Source of the DNA: Nautilus pompilius
Taxonomy: Eukaryota > Mollusca > Cephalopoda > Nautilida > Nautilidae
NCBI GenBank assembly: GCA_018389105.1
Contig: JACATO010001445.1
Coordinates: 186,001 to 250,000 of the forward strand
Length of the DNA: 64,000 bases
Direction of reading: 5' to 3'
The notes under the pieces are model-generated. The model did not search any database and had not been told where the DNA came from. It saw only the letters and a program-made list of their open reading frames with translations. Each line of letters begins with the position of its first letter. The first letter of the stretch is position 1. The translations under genes and the position numbers were made by a program. Below, piece after piece: positions 60,619 to 64,000 of the stretch.

Positions 60619-63600
60619 ATGTATAAATCAGTTTTCGAAGTGACAGTTAATTTTTTTTTTTTTTTATCGGCTCAGTCCTAAAATAGACAGATTAAACTGC
60701 ATCTGTAAAGGAAGAGTAATCTAACTCCAACCAAGGGGCGGCCTTTCGGTCCAGCGTTAGGGTACCGGTCGGTCTACCACGGTTGAGGGCGTGAGCAGTT
60801 CCGCTTGTTCTCGTTTTTACACTTGAGCCACCCCCCCCCAGGGGCTCTTTTCTCCGATATTCTAAAAAGACGAAGGTTCCCAGTGGGTTTTTTTTCTTTT
60901 TCTTTCTCCGGTACATACTGCGGAAGTTCCGCGCTTGGCCATCTTGCAGCCTTCACCACCGGCTGAAGAGTTACCCAGACAACAGGGCGGTGCCAACCCG
61001 AAGCCTTCTTCTCTCGAGAATTGTCCTTTAGCTTCCAAAGCCAGGACAAGGGTTTGCCAAGAAAAGATAGAAAGGAAAGAAAGCAGCAGGGGAAGCCCCC
61101 CGAAACCCAACAAGGAATAGTTGCAAAGCCTTCGTAATCTTCATGGGACAAACTGCGGACCCCTAACAGAACCCAGAGCATCGGAGACTTCGATGGCACC
61201 CAGCTTCCGACTGAACGCTGGCGGAATCGCAGATCTCTAATTGGCGTAAAAATGACTGTAAATTGCGAAACGTCAGCGCTAAATCCAAACTAATTCTAGC
61301 GAAAACCAAAGCCTAGTTTAGTAATACTTCGCTTATAGAAGGAGGCAGACAACCGTCGCGGTTTTTACATAGTGGCCAGGTAGATGGCTGGCTGACGGAG
61401 ATTAAATCGGAACCACCTTCCGCGCTCACTTTCACTTTTCGATCACTGATAAAAAAGAAAACTCGTCCTATCTGACACATTATGATTTATTTATAATTCT
61501 TAATTTCCAATCGATGAAATGTCAACGGGAACGACAAAAAAAAGAAAAGGTAATTCCATTAAATAAATAATTGCGCTATAACCTATTTTCAAAAGCAAGA
61601 AACCATCAGCGTAATTTTGTCAATAATGGAATTTTCAATAATGTGTCAGGCGTAAACTAGCAAGAGTTCTTGCTACCTGGCCAGGTAGAACTAATTGATG
61701 CTCAGCATGCTAGGTGACAGCAATCAAAGCAGTCCTGACGGAGAATCCGCTGCGTTCGTCCACATACACACAATGCTTCTTTGATACACCAGACTCAGGC
61801 TGCAACGAATTATGAAGCAGACTGAAAACAACCCGTGAGCCAAACAATGGCGTTTAGCCTAATCGACGGTGATCGTAAGCACCCCGCGGTCAGTCATCTC
61901 GGAAAGTGCTTTATTGTTGAATTTGCCACGCACTTGCTTGTCTGGCACGGTTACCTGAATACGCAGCAGGTTTTGGTTGGGCGGGACGGGGCCCCGAGAA
62001 GGAGCTTTCATTAACGAGAACACAAGCATGGGGAAACTCTGCGTAATCAAAGAGTTAACCATTTATGCGATCGCTAATGCGCTTATTGACGCGAATGAAG
62101 TAATAAATAGATTTCCAGGCGCGTATAGCTTTTTTTTTCTTTTCGATTGTTACCTGGTTTTTCCCTGGCGGGGCAGCGATGAACGGGTGAGGTAGAGGAA
62201 ATTTGACAAACAAAGGCGACGGGGGACAGCAGATCCGCCGCAGATGTTCTGTATCTGTGCGGATGCGCGCGTTAGATTTAAAGTTAAAGATCGACGAGGA
62301 CGTATCTAAAATAACTTATCTAATATAACCAGGGCTTGCTAAGTTATTGGCCCGTCGACGTTTCGGGGTATTACTCTCATGTTCCTACCTCCATAGATGC
62401 GATGATTCAGCTTTAAGTTCCGTATCGTTTTGGATTAGCGCTTTCGGGAAACCGGCTCAGCAGCTCCGGGAACGCCACTGTCCGAACCCTTGGTATTGGC
62501 TATTTTCGAAATCCGATGTACTACAGATCAGATTCAGCCAAAACCCACCCCCCCGGCGAGGTACTTCGTCTTTGAGGTAGCCGGCCTCGTCTAGGAGAAA
62601 ATTACCTGTACCTAACTCGGCAAAGTCATTTCGCACATTCGTTGGTTGTAATTTCGTCGAGTCAAGGTGTGTGTCGTTTTCAGATCCAGCCATGCGTACG
62701 TTCTTAGCTTTTCGATGATGTAACTGCCTCTGTGTTGTAGCTGCTACTGATAACTTCGGATGGTACCTCTACCTTATCTTCCTTTTCATCTGGCATTCAG
62801 ACGTAAATATTGTACCATCAGGATCTATACCCACCCACTACTCCATCTGCGTGTATCCACACCGAGTCTTGAAGTTACGTTCGCGGGGTTAAGAAGTGAG
62901 AGAAAGTAGCAAGATTTAGTACATGACAAAGATATGGTCCTCATTAATTATGGCCTGATTCCTTTGCTCCAGCCAGTGGTTCTGTCCCATGATTCTCCAC
63001 CCAGCCCATTTGTCTACAGCTCCTCATTTATCTGTTTGTAACCCTGACGAAATGTTGGCCGTCTGAGTGGACATCGAAAGTTTTTTCCCATAACTTTTCA
63101 CGTGGGGGTGACCGATTTTCTGTACGAATCGGACTCTGCTTTACTTCAAAGTTCTGGTGTGGCAGAAGCCAGATCAATTCCCTGTCGTACACCGGTGTCG
63201 ACAACAACTTCTACAAGGGAGGCAACCCTTGCGATGGGGCGCGCTGCCACCTGGGACCATCACTTCCGGCCACGGCAGGAAAATTCCTACTAGGTCTCTT
63301 CGTTTTTGAAGACTAACAATTTATTTATAATTATAAAACGGATAAATTATTTGCACGGCTTGAAATTAAAGCAGAATTCGTCTTTAGTAAAAGAATTTTA
63401 AAAGGGTAGATTTAAATATACCGACGGTAATCGTCAGACTGACAGATGGCGTTTTTACTATGGCCTTGTACAAACCATATAATGGCTTCCCGTCCGCTTT
63501 GCGTGAGAGATGAAAGAAACTAATACGTATATAATTAGAGGTGGGGGGAATGCCCGATTTAACAACAGCATAAAGAAGGTTCGGGAGATCTTTCCGAACA

Positions 63601-64000
63601 CCCCCTCCTCCCCCGTCTGCAGGTGGAGCCCAATTCTCGCAGGTCCGCCAAGACGATTTCCCTGCTTTGGCACCTTGTGGTTGCCGCCGAATAAATATTC
63701 ACGAATTGGCTAATGTAGCCAGAAAAGGGGAAAAAAAATGAAAATCGCCCATGAACCGATCTCATTACAATAGCAATTTAATATCCCCAATCCGCGGACA
63801 ATATACCCTAATAGACGCGCGGCCCACCCTAGACAAGGCTGTGTGCAGAAAAAGAGCAGAGAGATGTATATCACGCGGTCCTCTCAGAAGTATGAGTAGC
63901 CTGTAGAATTTTCAAGAGTTATCAGGAAAAAAGCTGCCAGAGGCTAAAGTCGTGAAAAATTCTCGTTAGTAGCGAGGAAAGTAACCACTTGCTTTTCCAC
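60619..64000. other. Upstream region of the receptor gene, no confident gene
   Basis: Should contain the receptor promoter and 5' UTR, but no TATA or initiator could be assigned. Open stretches at 60774-61199, 62457-62693 and 63102-63293 lack recognisable domains. The first is biased by repeats. The second starts MAGSENDTHLDSTK on the minus strand with a possible donor GTAATT after about 30 codons, so it could be a first exon of another gene. A tRNA-like GGTACCGGTCGGTCTACC near 60760 is too weak to call. Confidence 0.5.
61859..62062 (-). other. Unidentified 67-codon open frame
   Basis: Complete ATG-to-TAG frame with no low-complexity. It encodes QNLLRIQVTVPDKQVRGKF and ends RGVLTITVD, which looks beta-rich. 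I do not recognise it. No signal peptide or membrane segment is evident. It lies upstream of the receptor gene and could be a terminal exon of a neighbouring minus-strand gene or chance. Confidence 0.2.

Noticed and set aside
60774-61199. 141-codon minus-strand frame upstream of the receptor
   Set aside because: Trp/Ser/Lys-rich without domains, overlaps homopolymer runs; not supported as a gene.
1-64000. CRISPR arrays, bacterial operons, integrated viral genes
   Set aside because: No regularly spaced identical repeats, no operon-like gene packing and no retroviral or other viral protein motifs were seen.

Overview
This window is animal nuclear DNA, from an invertebrate and most probably a lophotrochozoan such as a mollusc. 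That placement is inference from gene types and repeat style, not from a species match. The evidence for an animal genome is spliced genes with canonical GT/AG junctions and long AT-rich introns, many microsatellites, several decayed Tc1-like transposons and tRNA-derived SINE-like repeats. No bacterial operons, CRISPR arrays, rRNA genes or intact tRNA genes were seen.

Three genes can be read. (1) Positions 1-37774, plus strand: the 3' four exons of AASDHPPT, the 4'-phosphopantetheinyl transferase. The N-terminal ~60 codons lie outside the window. The first visible intron is about 30.2 kb and fills nearly half the window. (2) Positions 42831-43835, plus strand: an intronless, GC-rich class A (rhodopsin-like) GPCR of 334 residues with unusual core motifs. 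(3) Positions 46423-60618, minus strand: a ten-exon ionotropic glutamate receptor gene of the AMPA/kainate/delta/phi type. All ten exons join in phase into 779 codons, from a signal peptide through the amino-terminal domain, S1, M1, pore loop, M3, S2 and M4. The cytoplasmic tail exon is uncertain (candidate at 45395-45649). The GPCR and the receptor are convergent.

Layout: 1-220 AASDHPPT exon; 221-30467 giant intron with three Tc1-like transposase remnants, further terminal repeats, SINE-like copies and microsatellites; 30468-37774 the last three AASDHPPT exons; 37775-42830 intergenic; 42831-43835 GPCR; 43836-46422 convergent 3' region; 46423-60618 glutamate receptor with introns of 0.3-2.6 kb holding more Tc1 pieces, a MITE, CT tracts and three perfect CRE palindromes; 60619-64000 upstream DNA with no confident gene. 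Base composition becomes visibly richer in GC to the right of about 41.5 kb.

The most interesting object is the glutamate receptor. At the positions that distinguish glutamate from glycine/D-serine binding it carries Phe (PF instead of PY), Gly-Ile instead of Ser/Ala-Thr, and Trp-Asp instead of a Glu-containing pair. This is the pattern of GluN1 and GluD rather than AMPA/kainate receptors. It also has a shortened amino-terminal lobe and an unusual pore loop. Its proximity to AASDHPPT recalls the human neighbourhood GRIA4-MSANTD4-KBTBD3-AASDHPPT. There is no sign that the three genes act in one pathway: AASDHPPT is a housekeeping enzyme and the other two are membrane receptors.
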